Shown here: positions 13,786 to 15,483 of the stretch, piece after piece
How positions within the stretch are numbered: the first letter of the stretch is position 1
How the letters are laid out: every line of letters begins with the position of its first letter
Notes under the pieces: generated by a model
Databases searched by the model: none
Told to the model about the DNA's origin: nothing
The model's input: the letters and a program-made list of their open reading frames with translations, nothing else
Source: Bacilli bacterium
GTDB taxonomy: Bacteria; Bacillota_I; Bacilli_A; RFN20; CAG-826
Assembly (NCBI GenBank): GCA_016302705.1
Contig: JAEDNC010000009.1
Coordinates: 1 to 15,483 of the forward strand
Reading direction: 5' to 3'
DNA length: 15,483 nucleotides
Program-made: the position numbers and the translations under genes

Positions 13786-15483
13786 TATTCTAGTTCGAAC
13801 GCTCCAGTGTAGAGTCGGTAGTAAACACCTTTTTGCGCAATTAAATCGTTATGAGTGCCACGTTCAATAATGTGGCCATGGTCTAAGACCATAATTGCGT
13901 TAGAATTTTGGACTGTTGATAATCTATGTGCGATAACAAAGACAGTTCTGCCTTCCATAAGTTTATCAGTACCTGCTTGAACAAGTTTTTCGGTACGAGT
14001 ATCAATTGAGGAAGTAGCTTCGTCTAAAATCATCACTGGAGCATCTGCAACTGCTGCTCTAGCAATAGAAAGAAGCTGTCTTTGACCTTGAGAAAGGTTA
14101 GCACCATCGCCACTTAGGACAGTGTTGTATCCTTCTGGTAAACGAGTGATAAAATCATGTGCATTAGCAATCTTAGCAGCGTTGATACATTCTTCATCAG
14201 TTGCTTCTAATCGACCATAACGAATGTTTTCCATTACTGTTCCAGTAAATAAGTTAGTGTCTTGTAAAACAATACCTAATGATTTTCTTAAGTCGGCTTT
14301 CTTAATCTTGTTGATATTAATGCCATCATATCTAATTTTTCCGTCAGCGATGTCATAAAATCTATTGATTAAGTTTGTGATAGTTGTTTTCCCTGCACCT
14401 GTTGCTCCGACAAAAGCAATCTTTTGTCCTGGGTGAGCGTAAATAGAAACGTCTTCTAGTACTAATTTATTTCCATCGTAAGAGAAATCAACTTGATCTA
14501 AGATGATATCACCTTGTAATGGTTTATATTCAAGAGTGCCATCATGATGTTGATGTTTCCATGCATAATCATGAGTATGTTCTGCAGTTTCTTCAAAACT
14601 ACCATCTTCTTTGTATTTAACGTTACATAAGTAAACATAACCATCATCAGTTTCTGGTTTTTCATCAATTAAATCTAAGCATCGTGAAGCACCTGCCATA
14701 CCCATAACGATGAAGATGACTTGTTGAGAGAATTGGTTAACATTATTAGCGAACATTCTACTCATCATTAAGAAGAGGGCAATCATACCGGCAAATCTAG
14801 CAGAGTCACCTGAGATAACTTCAAACCCTGATGCAGATAAGTTTGGTAGACTGAAAACATAGATAAAGGCACCCATTAATCCACATAAAATGTATAAGAA
14901 GTTGCCTATATTGCCCATAACAGGCATCATGATGTTTCCATGGATATTTGCAGCTGTTGCGTAGTTTCTAAGCTCTTCATTGAGTTTATCAAATTCTTCC
15001 GCACTCTTTTTTTCGTGAGAGAAAACTTTAATAACTTTAAGGCCTTTGATTGATTCTTCGATATTACCTTCAACTTGAGCGAGGGCAATTTGTTGCTTAA
15101 CAAAGAATTTAGAGGATTTTCCTCCAATTACTTTAGTAACCGCTAACATGACGAAGAATCCACCAACAATGACTAAAGTCATCCATACAGATGTAATCAT
15201 CATAATGACGAAGACAAAGATAGAGACTAATCCAGTTTGGATTAAACTTGGTAAAGCCTGGGAGATGAATTGTCTAATTGTGTCAATATCGTTTGTATAC
15301 AAAGACATGATTGCTCCGTGAGCATGTGTATCAAAATATTTGATTGGTAAATCTTGCATATGGGAGAACATTTTCTTTCTGAAGTCGTTCATGAATGATT
15401 GTGTGACAATCGCCATTGTTCTGTTCCATGTCCAGCTTGCTAAAATACCAACAAGATAAATTGAACCTAAAACAATTAATAAG
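13785..15483 (-). CDS. ABC exporter, fused permease and ATPase (5' end outside window)
   Basis: This is a half-size ABC exporter with the transmembrane domain fused to the ATPase, and 565 residues are visible. The frame stays open through 15483. The codons before the ATG at 15414-15416 encode a hydrophobic stretch (IVLGSIYLVGILASW) typical of the second membrane helix, so that ATG is internal and the gene begins beyond the window. Numbering from that ATG, the ATPase has Walker A GATGAGKTT (337-345), Q-loop Gln385, signature LSQGQ (441-445), Walker B VMILDE (461-466) and switch His497. A linker of about 45 residues (260-304) contains the His-rich HTHDYAWKHQHHDG. The likely partner half-transporter would lie upstream, outside the window. 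The substrate is unknown; the fold suggests export of a drug, lipid or peptide. Confidence 0.92.
   Translation of the reverse strand, partial: LLIVLGSIYLVGILASWTWNRTMAIVTQSFMNDFRKKMFSHMQDLPIKYFDTHAHGAIMSLYTNDIDTIRQFISQALPSLIQTGLVSIFVFVIMMITSVWMTLVIVGGFFVMLAVTKVIGGKSSKFFVKQQIALAQVEGNIEESIKGLKVIKVFSHEKKSAEEFDKLNEELRNYATAANIHGNIMMPVMGNIGNFLYILCGLMGAFIYVFSLPNLSASGFEVISGDSARFAGMIALFLMMSRMFANNVNQFSQQVIFIVMGMAGASRCLDLIDEKPETDDGYVYLCNVKYKEDGSFEETAEHTHDYAWKHQHHDGTLEYKPLQGDIILDQVDFSYDGNKLVLEDVSIYAHPGQKIAFVGATGAGKTTITNLINRFYDIADGKIRYDGININKIKKADLRKSLGIVLQDTNLFTGTVMENIRYGRLEATDEECINAAKIANAHDFITRLPEGYNTVLSGDGANLSQGQRQLLSIARAAVADAPVMILDEATSSIDTRTEKLVQAGTDKLMEGRTVFVIAHRLSTVQNSNAIMVLDHGHIIERGTHNDLIAQKGVYYRLYTGAFELE

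Noticed and set aside
15414..15416. ATG as the true start of the ABC exporter
   Set aside because: The frame stays open to the window edge and encodes a typical membrane helix upstream; the visible protein lacks the first helix of the fold.

Overview
The window reads as an ordinary chromosome segment of a low-GC, Gram-positive-type bacterium. It most likely comes from the class Bacilli, perhaps an Erysipelotrichales/RF39/Acholeplasma-like lineage; that placement is inference from gene content. Supporting signs are the order rpmH-rnpA-yidC-khpB(jag)-mnmE, RNase M5 (rnmV) next to rsmA, a YidC with a lipoprotein signal, A/T-rich codon use, and strong AGGAGG-type ribosome binding sites. Internal Trp codons are TGG and rnpA ends in TGA directly on the yidC start, so the standard bacterial code fits better than the mycoplasma code. 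I see no phage, transposon, CRISPR, tRNA or rRNA signature.

Block 1 (1-2832, + strand): a near-consensus promoter drives rpmH, rnpA, yidC and khpB. These encode ribosomal protein L34, the RNase P protein, the membrane insertase and its RNA-binding partner. The block ends in an intrinsic terminator.

Block 2 (2849-8462, + strand): a tightly packed run of mnmE, tatD, rnmV, rsmA, ispE, a GlmU-like nucleotidyltransferase and a small beta-repeat protein, ending in an intrinsic terminator. Most junctions overlap or are only a few bases apart, so translation is probably coupled. The block joins tRNA/rRNA maturation (MnmE, RNase M5, RsmA) to isoprenoid precursor synthesis (IspE) and sugar-nucleotide synthesis. 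It looks like a condensed version of the tatD-rnmV-rsmA-ispE-...-glmU order known from Bacillus. Its two odd members are at the end: a GlmU-like protein that stops before the acetyltransferase active site, and an 82-residue protein made of about four 16-residue G-Y-[IVL]-D-type repeats.

Block 3 (8498-13050): ppdK (pyruvate phosphate dikinase, - strand) and an FGGY-family sugar kinase (+ strand) diverge from a 258-base intergenic region rich in short perfect inverted repeats. ppdK converges on block 2 and has its own terminator. The kinase converges on block 4 across a probable bidirectional terminator.

Block 4 (13045-15483, - strand): an ABC exporter whose 5' end lies beyond the window, followed with a 1-base stop/start overlap by a PHP-family phosphatase of histidinol-phosphatase type.

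Nothing here amounts to a clearly new multi-gene system. The items most worth a second look are the truncated GlmU-like protein and its coupled beta-repeat partner, the enlarged lipoprotein-type YidC, and the palindrome-rich ppdK/kinase control region.
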